Shown here one piece after another: positions 20,132-29,582 of a stretch of 64,000 bases of DNA. The position numbers and the translations under genes are program-made. The stretch is from an uncultured Paracoccaceae bacterium (GTDB lineage: Bacteria > Pseudomonadota > Alphaproteobacteria > Rhodobacterales > Rhodobacteraceae). Below the pieces are notes generated by a model. It had not been told where the DNA came from. It did not search any database and saw nothing but the letters and a program-made list of their open reading frames with translations. Positions within the stretch are counted from its first letter, which is position 1, and the number at the start of each line of letters is the position of its first letter. The stretch spans positions 22,138 through 86,137 of the forward strand of contig CANLDA010000015.1 in assembly GCA_947489325.1 (NCBI GenBank), written 5' to 3'.

Positions 20132-20845
20132 ATGCGCATAGCGATGTGGAGCGGGCCACGCAACCTGTCGACTGCACTGATGTATAGCTTTGGAAACCGG
20201 TCAGATTGCGCTGTGGTGGATGAGCCGTTTTATGCGGCGTATCTTAATATGACAGGTTTGGATCATCCAATGCGTCAGGACATTTTAGACAGCCAATCGC
20301 AGAAACCGGAGCAAGTTGCGGATGTATTGCTAGACTCTATTCCGGCACAAAAGCCGATATTTTACCAAAAACATATGACTCAACATATGATCAACGGTGT
20401 TCCCCGTGACTGGATGCGGGATGTGGTTAACGTGTTTCTGACCCGCCATCCTGCACGGGTCATTGCCAGCTATGCCGCCAAACGCGAAAACCCCACCTTG
20501 GACGATATCGGGTTTCGTCAACAGGCAGAGTTGTTTGATTTGGTGCAAAGCTGGGGGCAAGCACCCGTGGTGATCGACAGTCACGATATTCGTGCCGACC
20601 CTGAAAAGATGCTGAACAAACTGTGTGACGCAATCGGCATCCCGTTTTCCCCAAATATGCTGAGCTGGCCCAAGGGCGGCCATAAGGATGATGGCGTTTG
20701 GGCCGCGCATTGGTATGGGGCCGTGTGGAATTCAACCGGATTTGCCCGGGCAGAAGCGCCATTGCCTGAGGTGCCAGAGAATTTGCAGCCTGTGTTGCAA
20801 GCAGCAATGCCATATTATGAGCGAATGAAAGCTTTGAAGATCTGA
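20132..20845 (+). CDS. Sulfotransferase-family protein
   Basis: 237 residues. WSGPRNLSTALMYSF near residue 6 resembles the 5'-phosphosulfate loop, and TRHPARVIASYAAKRENP near 104 resembles the 3'-phosphate binding segment of PAPS sulfotransferases. AGAGGAAG is a strong ribosome binding site. The acceptor is unknown and the gene stands alone between msrA and argG. Small roseobacter proteins of this type are often annotated simply as sulfotransferase family. Confidence 0.75.
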   Translation: MRIAMWSGPRNLSTALMYSFGNRSDCAVVDEPFYAAYLNMTGLDHPMRQDILDSQSQKPEQVADVLLDSIPAQKPIFYQKHMTQHMINGVPRDWMRDVVNVFLTRHPARVIASYAAKRENPTLDDIGFRQQAELFDLVQSWGQAPVVIDSHDIRADPEKMLNKLCDAIGIPFSPNMLSWPKGGHKDDGVWAAHWYGAVWNSTGFARAEAPLPEVPENLQPVLQAAMPYYERMKALKI

Positions 20846-20915
20846 GGGGGACAGGGGGCTTTGCCCCTCTTGGCCCAAGGGCCAATTCACCCCAGGATAT
20901 TTGGCCAAGAAGAAG
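20846..20915 (+). repeat. Dispersed composite repeat, copy 2 (behind sulfotransferase gene)
   Basis: GGGGGC TTT GCCCC, then a TTGGCCC AA GGGCCAA hairpin, CACCCCAGGATATTT and GGCCAAGAAGAAG, beginning at the stop codon of the plus-strand gene. Same module order and same gene-relative orientation as copy 1. Confidence 0.85.
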
Positions 20916-20975
20916 CTGGAAAAGAAAATGCCCGCCAGTAGCTGAGGCGAGCATCTTTACGGTTCTGCAGGAATT

Positions 20976-20999
20976 GAAAAGGTCGGTTATTTTCCGACC
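20976..20999 (-). terminator. argG terminator overlapping the stop codon
   Basis: On the minus strand GGTCGG AAAATAA CCGACC TTTT: the left arm is the last codons of argG, the stop codon TAA is in the loop, and a T-run follows. Confidence 0.75.
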
Positions 21000-22213
21000 C
21001 GTTTGTTCCGTGTCGCGATCAGTTTCAGGCGAAGGGCTTGAAGTTGGATAAAGCCTGCAGCGTCTTTTTGGTCATAGGCGCCCGCGTCGTCTTCGAATGT
21101 CACGTGCTCTTCGGAATACAGCGAATGTTCGGACCAGCGGCCCACACAGGTTGCTGAGCCTTTATAGAGTTTTAGGCGTACGGTGCCGGTCACGTGTTCT
21201 TGGGACGCATCAATCGCGGCTTGCAGCATTTCGCGTTCGGGGCTGTACCAGAAACCGTTATAGATCAGCTCTGCGTATTTTGGCATCAGTTCGTCTTTGA
21301 GGTGCATTGCGCCGCGGTCCATGGTGATGGATTCGATGCCGCGGTGCGCCTCGAGCAACAGGGTGCCGCCGGGGGTTTCATAGATGCCGCGTGATTTCAT
21401 GCCAACGAAGCGACCTTCGACCAGATCAAGGCGACCGCAGCCGTGTTTGCCGCCCAACTCGTTCAGTTTGGTCAGGATGGTTGCCGGGCTCATCGCTTCG
21501 CCATTGATGGAAACAGCATCGCCCTTTTCAAAGCCAATTTCGATGAATTCTGGGGTGTCTGGCGCCTCTTCCGGATGTGCGGTGCGCTGATAAACATAGT
21601 CAGGTGCCGCAATTGCCGGATCTTCCAGAACCTTACCTTCGGATGATGTGTGCAAGAGGTTCGCGTCAACGCTGAAGGGGGCCTCGCCGCGTTTGTCTTT
21701 GGCAACCGGGATTTGGTTTTGCTCGGCGAATTCCAACAGACGGGTGCGGCTTGTCAGATCCCATTCACGCCATGGCGCGATGACCTTGATGTCCGGGTTC
21801 AACGCATAAGCCGCCAGTTCAAAGCGTACCTGATCGTTGCCTTTACCAGTCGCGCCATGGGCCACGGCGTCGGCACCACACGCCTCTGCGATTTCGACCA
21901 GACGTTTGGAAATCAGCGGGCGCGCGATTGAGGTGCCCAGCAGGTACAGACCTTCGTATACCGCATTGGCGCGGAACATCGGGAAAACAAAATCGCGTAC
22001 AAATTCTTCGCGGATGTCTTCGATGTGGATGTTTTCGGGTTTGATGCCAAGCAGCTCTGCCTTTTGGCGCGCGGGCTCCAGCTCTTCTCCTTGGCCAAGA
22101 TCGGCGGTGAAGGTTACGACCTCGCAGCTATATTCGGTTTGCAGCCATTTCAGGATGATCGAGGTATCAAGGCCACCAGAATAGGCCAGAACAACTTTTT
22201 TGGGCGCGGACAT
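20987..22213 (-). CDS. argG: Argininosuccinate synthase
   Basis: Condenses citrulline and aspartate with ATP, the seventh step of arginine synthesis. The ATP loop AYSGGLDTS is at about residues 10-18, and [13 protein letters not shown] and [15 protein letters not shown] follow. The start at the ATG giving MSAPKKVV has AAGGGAA upstream; 408 residues is normal. Monocistronic, with a terminator that folds over its own stop codon. argJ, another arginine gene, lies far away at 54.4-55.6 kb. Confidence 0.96.
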   Translation of the reverse strand: MSAPKKVVLAYSGGLDTSIILKWLQTEYSCEVVTFTADLGQGEELEPARQKAELLGIKPENIHIEDIREEFVRDFVFPMFRANAVYEGLYLLGTSIARPLISKRLVEIAEACGADAVAHGATGKGNDQVRFELAAYALNPDIKVIAPWREWDLTSRTRLLEFAEQNQIPVAKDKRGEAPFSVDANLLHTSSEGKVLEDPAIAAPDYVYQRTAHPEEAPDTPEFIEIGFEKGDAVSINGEAMSPATILTKLNELGGKHGCGRLDLVEGRFVGMKSRGIYETPGGTLLLEAHRGIESITMDRGAMHLKDELMPKYAELIYNGFWYSPEREMLQAAIDASQEHVTGTVRLKLYKGSATCVGRWSEHSLYSEEHVTFEDDAGAYDQKDAAGFIQLQALRLKLIATRNKRVGK

Positions 22214-22349
22214 ATCAATTCCCTTCCATCGGATATCGCGCGGGCGATACCGGGTTTTTGCAGCAAGGGCAAGATACACAGGGTTGCAAGGAGGTGAAAC
22301 TTAGATCAGATGTTTCTAAACGGTAGTATATTTCTAGAAAGACAACTTT

Positions 22350-23075
22350 ATGGCGTGGTACTTTTTTGTACATTCACTGAAAATGCTCATACGCAATTTG
22401 CCGACTGCGGTTCGGATATTATTACCTTTGATTTGTGTAGACACACTTGGGTTGCTTATTTTTGGGGCCAACTATTTAGCGCTTTTCGATTTGGATTTTC
22501 AGGGACATGAATTGTTGGAATTGCGCCTTTTCGTAGAGGTACTATGGCTTGGTGCAGCCAGCTGGGTTGGTATTTCTTGGTGTCGGTTTGTGTATTTGCA
22601 AGAACTGCCATCTGTGTTTCCTCAGTTTCACGGACGGCTGATTTTATCATATTTTACTAAATCAGTACTCATCATCATCATGTCTTTTGTGGCTGCCCTA
22701 CCCGTTATTGTGCTTACTATGTTGTTGTCACTTTACACCGAAGTGGCTGAAGAAATTATGCTTTTTCTGATCCTTGTGCCAGTCTTTTGGGTTAGTTACC
22801 GACTTAGTGTGATCTATGTATCTGTAGCATTGGAGGAGCAGACAACTTTTCGTTCAGCATGGAGAAAAACCCGAGCAATCTCATCTGCAATACTTGGGGG
22901 GACCGGCGTGCTCTCTTGTTTGTATGTGGTGGAGGACATGCTTTTTGAAAATTTATTTGTAGTAAGCGGATTGCCCGGCGCAGCTATTGATACACTGTTG
23001 AATTGGGTACTGAGTATGATTGGCCTCAGTCTTATGGCGACAATATATGGCGCGACTTTGGATAAAGATGGGTAA
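22350..23075 (+). CDS. Unrecognised multi-pass membrane protein
   Basis: 241 residues, about six hydrophobic segments (near 18-42, 62-80, 103-130, 136-155, 178-197, 213-232) with few charged loops. I do not recognise a family. The gene is AT-richer than its neighbours and uses codons such as ATA and TTA more freely, which may mean recent acquisition or low expression. Upstream AGAAAGAC before ATG is a poor ribosome binding site. It sits between divergent argG and ilvA with no functional link visible. Confidence 0.6.
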   Translation: MAWYFFVHSLKMLIRNLPTAVRILLPLICVDTLGLLIFGANYLALFDLDFQGHELLELRLFVEVLWLGAASWVGISWCRFVYLQELPSVFPQFHGRLILSYFTKSVLIIIMSFVAALPVIVLTMLLSLYTEVAEEIMLFLILVPVFWVSYRLSVIYVSVALEEQTTFRSAWRKTRAISSAILGGTGVLSCLYVVEDMLFENLFVVSGLPGAAIDTLLNWVLSMIGLSLMATIYGATLDKDG

Positions 23076-23155
23076 CCTAATCCAAACGGTATTCTTATGT
23101 ATGCTTTGTCCTTGACCTATTGCTTTGGGCGAGGGCTTGGGTCAGTTAGGGCGGC

Positions 23156-24394
23156 ATGACTGATTTTCGTGAAAAAGCCCGCGCCGCTCAGGTCGCTATG
23201 CGTGAAGTGTTTGATGCTACGCCGTTGCAACGCAATGCGCATTTGTCAGAACGATTTGGCGCAGAGATTTATCTAAAGCGCGAAGATCTGACGCCAGTGC
23301 GATCGTATAAATTGCGAGGCGCATTTAATGCGATGCGCAAAGTTTTGGCCAATGATCCGACACGCGATATTTTTGTGTGCGCCAGTGCGGGCAATCACGC
23401 GCAGGGCGTTGCCTTTATGTGTAAACACTTTGGGGTGCGGGGGGTGATTTTTATGCCCGTCACCACGCCACAGCAAAAAGTGTTCAAAACCAAAGTTTTT
23501 GGCGGTGATCAAATCGAAGTACGCCTTGTTGGGGACTATTTTGATGACACATTGGCGGCGGCGCAAACCCATTGTTCCAAGGTTGCAGGCACATTCTTGT
23601 CGCCCTTTGACGACGAAGATGTGATCGAGGGGCAGGCATCGGTCGCGGTGGAGATTATGGAGCAGTTGGGCCATGTGCCTGACCGCGTGATTCTGCCTGT
23701 GGGTGGCGGTGGATTGTCTGCCGGAGTCACGAGCTTTTTTGGTCCGCGCACGGCCCTTACATTGGTTGAGCCACAGGGTGGGATGAGCCTTGCCGCCGCA
23801 TTGGATGCGGGGCGACCAGTCACGCTTGATAAGGTGGACAGTTTTGTTGATGGGGCAGCTGTGGCGCGTATTGGTGAGAAAACCTTTGACCGTTTGCGTC
23901 ATACTGATCCGCGCGATGTGCTTTCGGCGCCTGAGGATCGAATTTGTGCCACGATGATTGAAATGCTGAATGTCGAAGGTATCGTTCTGGAACCTGCCGG
24001 CGCGCTGTCGGTGGATGTATTGGGAGATATGGCGGACAAGATCAAAGGCAAAACCGTTGTCTGCGTGACATCTGGCGGCAACTTTGATTTTGAACGCCTG
24101 CCCGAGGTGAAAGAGCGTGCTCAGCGATATTCAGGGGTGAAGAAGTATTTCATTCTGCGCATGCCGCAACGCCCCGGTGCGCTTAAGGACTTCTTGAATA
24201 TTCTTGGTCCCAATGATGACATTGCGCGGTTTGAGTATTTCAAAAAATCTGCACGTAATTTTGGATCTATTCTTATTGGGATGGAAACTCGAAGTCCGGA
24301 AGATTTTAATGACTTGTTTGCCCGAATTGAGGCGGCTGGATTTACCTATACCGACATTACAAATGACGAAACCATGGCACAGTTCGTCATCTAA
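23156..24394 (+). CDS. ilvA: Threonine ammonia-lyase (threonine dehydratase), single regulatory domain
   Basis: PLP enzyme deaminating threonine to 2-oxobutyrate, the entry to isoleucine. The Schiff-base lysine is Lys52 in RSYKLRGAFNA, and the phosphate-binding glycine loop is PVGGGGLSAG. The C-terminal region (about 330-412, FILRMPQRPGALKDF) is a single ACT-like regulatory domain; E. coli IlvA has two and is about 100 residues longer. A biosynthetic role is likely, but a catabolic TdcB-like role cannot be excluded. Converges with the Hpt gene. Confidence 0.9.
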   Translation: MTDFREKARAAQVAMREVFDATPLQRNAHLSERFGAEIYLKREDLTPVRSYKLRGAFNAMRKVLANDPTRDIFVCASAGNHAQGVAFMCKHFGVRGVIFMPVTTPQQKVFKTKVFGGDQIEVRLVGDYFDDTLAAAQTHCSKVAGTFLSPFDDEDVIEGQASVAVEIMEQLGHVPDRVILPVGGGGLSAGVTSFFGPRTALTLVEPQGGMSLAAALDAGRPVTLDKVDSFVDGAAVARIGEKTFDRLRHTDPRDVLSAPEDRICATMIEMLNVEGIVLEPAGALSVDVLGDMADKIKGKTVVCVTSGGNFDFERLPEVKERAQRYSGVKKYFILRMPQRPGALKDFLNILGPNDDIARFEYFKKSARNFGSILIGMETRSPEDFNDLFARIEAAGFTYTDITNDETMAQFVI

Positions 24395-24405
24395 GACTGT
24401 TTGGA

Positions 24406-24738
24406 TCAGGCCGCGCGCATGGTTTCAAGGCGGGATGTAAATTCGGATTTGGATGCATCATAGCATTCAAGAATTTCAACGAGATTTACGGTATCTGCCT
24501 GCCCGTTTGCCGCCGCGGTTTCGCCTGCTTGGCAGAAGGTGGAAAATGCACGGAAGCCAAGATTTAAGGCCGATCCTTTCAAGAAATGAAGATCTTCTTC
24601 AAGGTGGGATATGTCGGATATTGATTTCAGGCGTTCGATAACTTCTTCGACTTCCTCCAGAAATAGTTCCACGACTTCGGCGAAATCTTCAGCACCGATT
24701 TCACTGTTTAATTCCTCTACGCGCGTCCAATCAATCAT
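24406..24738 (-). CDS. Histidine phosphotransfer (Hpt) domain protein
   Basis: 110 residues, one Hpt four-helix domain. The phosphorylatable histidine is His51 in LHFLKGSALNLGF, the standard HxLKGSxxNxG pattern. The ATG giving MIDWTRVEEL has AGGAGA seven bases upstream; an extension to 24759 is not supported. No kinase is attached or adjacent. It is divergent from the REC-PP2C regulator at 24905, so the two may share a phosphorelay (inference). Confidence 0.85.
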   Translation of the reverse strand: MIDWTRVEELNSEIGAEDFAEVVELFLEEVEEVIERLKSISDISHLEEDLHFLKGSALNLGFRAFSTFCQAGETAAANGQADTVNLVEILECYDASKSEFTSRLETMRAA

Positions 24739-24904
24739 TACCAATCTCCTAAGGATCATGTGGGCAGACTAGACCTATTAGGTAAATCGACCCTTTTCGG
24801 TCGAGAGAAAAACAAGACGAATTTTAGATTTCATCTGTCGTTAAGAGTGGCAAGATAAGCCAGAGAGGAATGGCAAAGCGTTCGGTTTTCGAGTCAAGGA
24901 ATTG

Positions 24905-26173
24905 ATGGTGTACATAGGGCCACAGAATATTGCGGATACCACGACCGAAGAGGCGGTGATCAAACACGTGCTCTTGGTGGATGACAGCCGCCTGCAACGC
25001 AAGATCCTAAGTGCATCTTTGTCTAAGCATGGGTATGAGGTGACAGAGGCGGCTTCTGGTCAAGAGGCGCTTGAGATGTGCCACACACGTCGACCTGACC
25101 TCGTGCTAAGTGATTGGATGATGCCGGGCATGAATGGTCTGGAGTTCTGTCAGGCATTTCGTGCATTGCCAGGGGATGAATATGGATATTTCATCCTTTT
25201 GACCTCTAAATCAGAAAAAGAGGAAATCGCGCGCGGGTTTGAAAGTGGCGCAGATGATTTTTTGACGAAACCCGTGAACGCGAGTGAATTGAAAGCGCGC
25301 ATTATTGCGGGTGAACGTATCTTGCGCATGCAACGGGCGCTGACCAATCAGAACCGCGTCATTACTGATACCCTGTCAGAGTTACAGCGTGTTTACGAAG
25401 CGATTGATCATGATTTGATCGAGGCGCAGAAGCTGCAGCAATCGCTGATTCGTAATCGCTTTCAGGATTACGGCGGCGGGATTGTGTCGCTTATGTTGCG
25501 CTCTTCTGGACATGTTGGCGGTGATTTGGTTGGACATTACCCGATCAGCGACACGCGTATTGGCCTGTATTCGATAGATGTATCCGGGCACGGGATCAGC
25601 TCGGCCCTTATGACTGCGCGATTGGATGGGTATCTGTCCACCTCAGCACCCGATCAAAACGTGGCCCTACAGGTGCAACCCGATGGCAGCTTTGAACATT
25701 TGCCGCCTTCCGAAGTTGTGCGCCGTCTGAACTCTCTGATCATGGAAGAAATGGAAACAGAGCATTATTTCACAATGATTATGGCAGATGTTGACCTGCA
25801 AACCGGGCGGGTTTTGATGGCGCAGGCAGGTCATCCGCATCCCTTGGTTCAACGTATAGATGGTAAAATTGAACAGGACGGTCCGGGCGGTTTGCCTGTC
25901 GGTCTTATTCCCGAGGCAGAGTATGCTGACTTTGAGGTGCAGCTTGCCCCCGGTGATCGGCTTTTGATTTTGTCAGATGGGGTGACTGAATGCCCTAATA
26001 TGGATGACAAAATGTTGGGCGAAGAAGGTCTTGCCGTTCTTATTCACGACCTGCACGATCAAAACGCCGGTGTGGTTCTGGAGGAATTGCTATGGAATCT
26101 TGCCGAATTTGCCGGAGACCAGAGCTTTCCTGACGATATTTCGGGAATTCTTTTCGAATACACGGGGATTTGA
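24905..26173 (+). CDS. Response regulator with PP2C-type (RsbU/SpoIIE) phosphatase output
   Basis: About 422 residues. The REC domain (20-140) has the acidic pair Asp26-Asp27, phosphoacceptor Asp70 in LVLSDWMMPGMNG and Lys in FLTKPV. A short coiled linker follows (about 145-185, LIEAQKLQQSLIRN), then a PP2C domain (about 200-420) with GGDLVGHY, DVSGHGISSALMT and LSDGVTE, whose aspartates bind metal. By analogy with RsbU it would dephosphorylate a STAS antagonist; no STAS protein or RsbW kinase is in the window. AAGGA lies four bases before ATG 24905; TTG 24902 and GTG 24908 are alternatives. Confidence 0.88.
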   Translation: MVYIGPQNIADTTTEEAVIKHVLLVDDSRLQRKILSASLSKHGYEVTEAASGQEALEMCHTRRPDLVLSDWMMPGMNGLEFCQAFRALPGDEYGYFILLTSKSEKEEIARGFESGADDFLTKPVNASELKARIIAGERILRMQRALTNQNRVITDTLSELQRVYEAIDHDLIEAQKLQQSLIRNRFQDYGGGIVSLMLRSSGHVGGDLVGHYPISDTRIGLYSIDVSGHGISSALMTARLDGYLSTSAPDQNVALQVQPDGSFEHLPPSEVVRRLNSLIMEEMETEHYFTMIMADVDLQTGRVLMAQAGHPHPLVQRIDGKIEQDGPGGLPVGLIPEAEYADFEVQLAPGDRLLILSDGVTECPNMDDKMLGEEGLAVLIHDLHDQNAGVVLEELLWNLAEFAGDQSFPDDISGILFEYTGI

Positions 26174-26181
26174 GCGGTACC

Positions 26182-26646
26182 TTACCAGCGGCCATCAAAC
26201 TTCTTTATGGCCTGAAGGGCGAAACTGCGATCACCTGAGTTGTACAAAACCCTTACCGCGTCATTTGGATCCATCCACAATGCCTCGTGGCCGGGTTCTG
26301 TTGGTGGACCAATCTTTTGACCGGGCCGCGCGAGATAGATTGTACACAGCTTCTCCGCCCAGATGTCATATTCCGGCATAAAGGTGAAACGTCGAAAGGC
26401 CCCAAGACGCACAGGTCGCCCCATGGTCCAACCGGTTTCCTCATATACTTCGCGATGCAATGCGGGAATCGGATTTTCGCCCGCATCAATGCCACCGCCG
26501 GGCAACTGATATTCCGGCGTGTCCATATAAGGCAGCATTTGGCGTGTGATCAGCATTTTCCCATCACGCAACAGAACCGCATAGGCACCGGGTCGACGCA
26601 CATATCGTTTTGCGCAAACAGGTGGTTTTCCGAACCGTTTGATCAT
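26182..26646 (-). CDS. Nudix hydrolase
   Basis: 154 residues. The Nudix box begins GGGIDAGENP and ends REVYEETGW near residues 60-83, with all metal-binding glutamates present. The substrate is unknown; such proteins cleave nucleoside diphosphate derivatives. The start at MIKRFGKPP has AAGG upstream, and a longer frame to 26772 overlaps the hslO start region and is not supported. Divergent from hslO and convergent with the PP2C regulator, eight bases between stops. Confidence 0.85.
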   Translation of the reverse strand: MIKRFGKPPVCAKRYVRRPGAYAVLLRDGKMLITRQMLPYMDTPEYQLPGGGIDAGENPIPALHREVYEETGWTMGRPVRLGAFRRFTFMPEYDIWAEKLCTIYLARPGQKIGPPTEPGHEALWMDPNDAVRVLYNSGDRSFALQAIKKFDGRW

Positions 26647-26672
26647 GTGATGCCTTTTTCTTCGACTTGCCG

Positions 26673-26682
26673 CCCCTATATA
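26673..26682 (+). promoter_or_regulatory. Possible hslO promoter -10 (CCCCTATATA)
   Basis: CCCCTATATA sits 40 bases before the hslO ATG. The run of C before a TATA-like hexamer recalls heat-shock sigma factor -10 elements, which fits a heat-shock chaperone, but no convincing -35 is seen. Confidence 0.3.
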
Positions 26683-26721
26683 GTCGCGGTATGGCAAGAC
26701 AAGGCCAATAAGGAAACCCCA

Positions 26722-27708
26722 ATGACACTTGGTTCTCAAATCGCTTGGGACGACACGGTACTGCCGTTCCAACTTGATAAATCAGATATTCGCGGCCGTG
26801 TGGCGCGACTGGATGGCGTATTGCACGGTATCTTGAAGCAGCATGATTATCCCCCTGCCGTAGAGGCGTTGGTCGCTGAAATGGCGTTGCTGACGGCGTT
26901 GGTTGGCCAGTCGGTGAAATTGCGCTGGAAACTGTCGTTGCAGGTTCAAACCAATGGGCCGGTACGCATGATTGCCACGGATTATTATGGCCCAGAGGCC
27001 GAAGGTGAGCCTGCCCGTATCCGCGCCTATGCCAGCTTTGATGCAGACCGCCTGACGGATGCGCCTGCGTTTGAACAACTGGGCAGTGGTTATTTCGCTA
27101 TTTTGATGGATCAGGGTCAGGGCATGCAGCCCTATCAGGGGATCACGCCGATTGCAGGCGGCTCGCTTAAGGCGTGCGCCGAGGCGTATTTTGCTCAATC
27201 CGAACAGTTACCAACCCGGTTCTCGCTGCGGTTTGGAAAATCAACTGAGCCAGGCGTTGATGAGCATTGGCGTGCTGGCGGCGTGATGTTGCAGCATATG
27301 CCCAAAGCATCGCCGCATGTGACAGGTGAAGGTGGCAGCGGTGAAGACGGCCTTTTGCACGCGCAGGATTTGTTGACCGACGAGGACGAAAGCGAAAATT
27401 GGAACCGTGCCAATATACTGCTGAGTTCTGTCGAAGATTTGGAACTGATTGGGCCAAGCGTTGCACCTACGGAGTTACTTGTGCGGCTGTTCCACGAAGA
27501 AGCCCCGCGTGTGTATGATGCGCAATCGGTGCGCTTTGGCTGTTCCTGCTCCGAAGATCGCGTACGTCAAAGCCTGTCGATTTATTCCGCAAAAGATATT
27601 GCAACAATGACAACTGATGAGGGTCGCGTGACGGCTGATTGTCAGTTTTGTGGTGCACAATACGATCTGGATCCGGCCACCGTGGGTTTTGAGGCAAAAG
27701 GAAAATGA
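26722..27708 (+). CDS. hslO: Redox-regulated chaperone Hsp33
   Basis: Holdase activated by oxidation. The zinc-binding redox switch is intact: Cys274 and Cys276 (CSC) and Cys307 and Cys310 (CQFC). 328 residues, normal to slightly long. ATG 26722 has AAGGAA upstream and begins the conserved N-terminus; the open frame continues back to 26287 only as an overlap with the Nudix gene. The stop overlaps the next ATG, so it is coupled to the CoA-type Nudix gene and the CCA-adding gene. Confidence 0.94.
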   Translation: MTLGSQIAWDDTVLPFQLDKSDIRGRVARLDGVLHGILKQHDYPPAVEALVAEMALLTALVGQSVKLRWKLSLQVQTNGPVRMIATDYYGPEAEGEPARIRAYASFDADRLTDAPAFEQLGSGYFAILMDQGQGMQPYQGITPIAGGSLKACAEAYFAQSEQLPTRFSLRFGKSTEPGVDEHWRAGGVMLQHMPKASPHVTGEGGSGEDGLLHAQDLLTDEDESENWNRANILLSSVEDLELIGPSVAPTELLVRLFHEEAPRVYDAQSVRFGCSCSEDRVRQSLSIYSAKDIATMTTDEGRVTADCQFCGAQYDLDPATVGFEAKGK

Positions 27709-28301
27709 ACGATCCTTTGACGCCCTTGCTGTCCGCACTAAAGCGCGAGGGCGGGGCGTCTTCGGATTTTGATCTTAATCCAGGTACGATCTTGCCAGAA
27801 GGGCGCAAGCTGCGGCCTGCCGGGGTTTTGGTACCGATCCAGATGCAGGAAAATGTACCGTATCTTATCTTGACCAAGCGGGCCTCTCATCTGAAACATC
27901 ATCCGGGGCAGATTGCTTTTCCCGGTGGTAAACAAGATGAATCAGACGCGGATGTGACCGCTGCGGCCCTACGCGAAGCTCATGAGGAAATCGGTCTGCC
28001 GCCAAAGAACGTGAAGGTTCTGGGACATCTAGCCGCCCATGAAACCGTCACAAGTTTCATGGTAACGCCTGTTGTGGGGATGATCACCGCTGATTTCACT
28101 GTAACGCCAGAACCCGGCGAGGTTGACGAGGTGTTTCGTGTGCCACTTGCCCATGTGGCAAACCCCGCGCTTTTTTCTGTGCAAGGGCGACACTGGCGGG
28201 GGCAGCGACGGTATTATTACACAGTGCCCTTTGGGCCCTATTATATCTGGGGGGCCACGGCACGCATTTTACGCGGATTGGCCGAAAGGATGCAGCCGTG
28301 A
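27705..28301 (+). CDS. Nudix hydrolase, probable CoA pyrophosphatase (NudL type)
   Basis: 198 residues. HHPGQIAFPGGK leads into a Nudix box ending REAHEEIGL, the combined pattern of the CoA-diphosphatase (UPF0035/NudL) subgroup. The reaction would be CoA to 3',5'-ADP and 4'-phosphopantetheine. The start overlaps the hslO stop (ATGA) and the stop overlaps the next start (GTGA), giving a coupled three-gene run. Substrate assignment is by motif only. Confidence 0.85.
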   Translation: MNDPLTPLLSALKREGGASSDFDLNPGTILPEGRKLRPAGVLVPIQMQENVPYLILTKRASHLKHHPGQIAFPGGKQDESDADVTAAALREAHEEIGLPPKNVKVLGHLAAHETVTSFMVTPVVGMITADFTVTPEPGEVDEVFRVPLAHVANPALFSVQGRHWRGQRRYYYTVPFGPYYIWGATARILRGLAERMQP

Positions 28302-29443
28302 AAGTTTCAGGTGACTGGCTTAACAATTCCGCCACGCAAACGGTTTGCCGGATGTTGATGGATGCCGGGCATCAGGCGTTGCTGGTAGGTGGATGCGTGC
28401 GCAATGCCTTGTTGGGAGTGCCTGTTTCAGACATCGACATATCTACTGATGCTCGCCCGATGCGCGTGATGGAATTGGCGCGCGCGGCTGGGCTAAATGC
28501 TGTACCGACGGGGATTGATCATGGCACGGTTACAGTTATTGCCGACAAAATACCCCATGAAATTACAACCTTTCGCAAGGATGTTGAAACTGACGGGCGC
28601 CGCGCTGTGGTGGCTTTTGCAGACAATGTTGAAGATGATGCGCGCCGTCGTGATTTCACCATGAATGCGCTTTATGCAACGGCAGATGGTGTGGTGGTCG
28701 ACCCATTAGGTGGGTTGGCTGATCTTAAGGTGCGCAGGTTTCGTTTTATTGACAATGCCAATGAGCGCATTCGCGAGGACTATCTGCGCATCCTGCGATA
28801 TTTCCGGTTTCACGCATGGTACGGTGATCAATCTGGAGGGATGGATGCGGATGCATTGGCGGCAATTTCTTCGAGTTCCGCTGGATTAGAGACACTTTCG
28901 AAAGAACGCGTGGGTACAGAGGTGCTGAAGCTGTTGTCAGCACCTGATCCATCTCTCGCTATTGCAACCATGCGTCAAACAGGCGTTTTGGCACATGTGA
29001 TTGAGGGCGCGGATGATCGTAGCTTGGCCCCTCTAATACACCTAGAAGATACAATTGCGCCAAACCCCATCCGACGTCTGAGTGCGCTGGGTGGGCAAGA
29101 TGTTCAAACCGCATTGCGTTTGTCAAAAAGCCAAGCCAAGTTGCTTCACATCTATCAGGATGGGATCGGCAATATGCAGTCCCCGGGCGAATTGGGATAT
29201 CGCCATGGCGCTGAGGTAGGTATGGATATTTTGCTGCTACGTGGGGCTGTTTTTGAACAATCTCTTGTGTTGGATGATCGTGCAAACCTTTTGGCAGGCG
29301 CGATGGCGAAATTTCCTGTTAGGTCTGCGGATTTGATTGACCAATTTCAAGGCCCGGCGCTGGGCGCGCGACTTAAGGAGCTGGAAAATCGCTGGATTGC
29401 GTCTGGCTTTTCCTTAAATCGCGCAGAGTTGATAGCGTCGTAG
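28298..29443 (+). CDS. CCA tRNA nucleotidyltransferase / poly(A) polymerase family
   Basis: 381 residues. The class II nucleotidyltransferase head has LLVGGCVRNALLG and DIDIST near residues 28-50, carrying the two catalytic aspartates, and RRDFTMNALY near 116. Most such alphaproteobacterial proteins add or repair the tRNA CCA end; the family also includes poly(A) polymerases and the motifs alone do not separate them. GTG start, four-base overlap with the Nudix gene upstream. Confidence 0.88.
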   Translation: MKVSGDWLNNSATQTVCRMLMDAGHQALLVGGCVRNALLGVPVSDIDISTDARPMRVMELARAAGLNAVPTGIDHGTVTVIADKIPHEITTFRKDVETDGRRAVVAFADNVEDDARRRDFTMNALYATADGVVVDPLGGLADLKVRRFRFIDNANERIREDYLRILRYFRFHAWYGDQSGGMDADALAAISSSSAGLETLSKERVGTEVLKLLSAPDPSLAIATMRQTGVLAHVIEGADDRSLAPLIHLEDTIAPNPIRRLSALGGQDVQTALRLSKSQAKLLHIYQDGIGNMQSPGELGYRHGAEVGMDILLLRGAVFEQSLVLDDRANLLAGAMAKFPVRSADLIDQFQGPALGARLKELENRWIASGFSLNRAELIAS

Positions 29444-29582
29444 TCGATATATTGGGGCTTTATCCCTCATTCTGGAAAGGCACCTCTGACAGAAACGCCT
29501 AGTTTGGATATCCTGCACAACGATTGACAGAAATGCATATCGGATGCAGGGTAGGCCCATCGACACGCAGGAGGGATGCGAA

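Noticed and set aside
24870..24905. Eleven-codon frame (MAKRSVFESRN) whose stop overlaps the REC-PP2C start
   Set aside because: The purine stretch is only one base from its ATG, too close for a ribosome binding site; probably chance.
26287..26721. Long N-terminal extension of Hsp33
   Set aside because: It lies antisense to the Nudix gene, and the conserved Hsp33 start with AAGGAA is at 26722.
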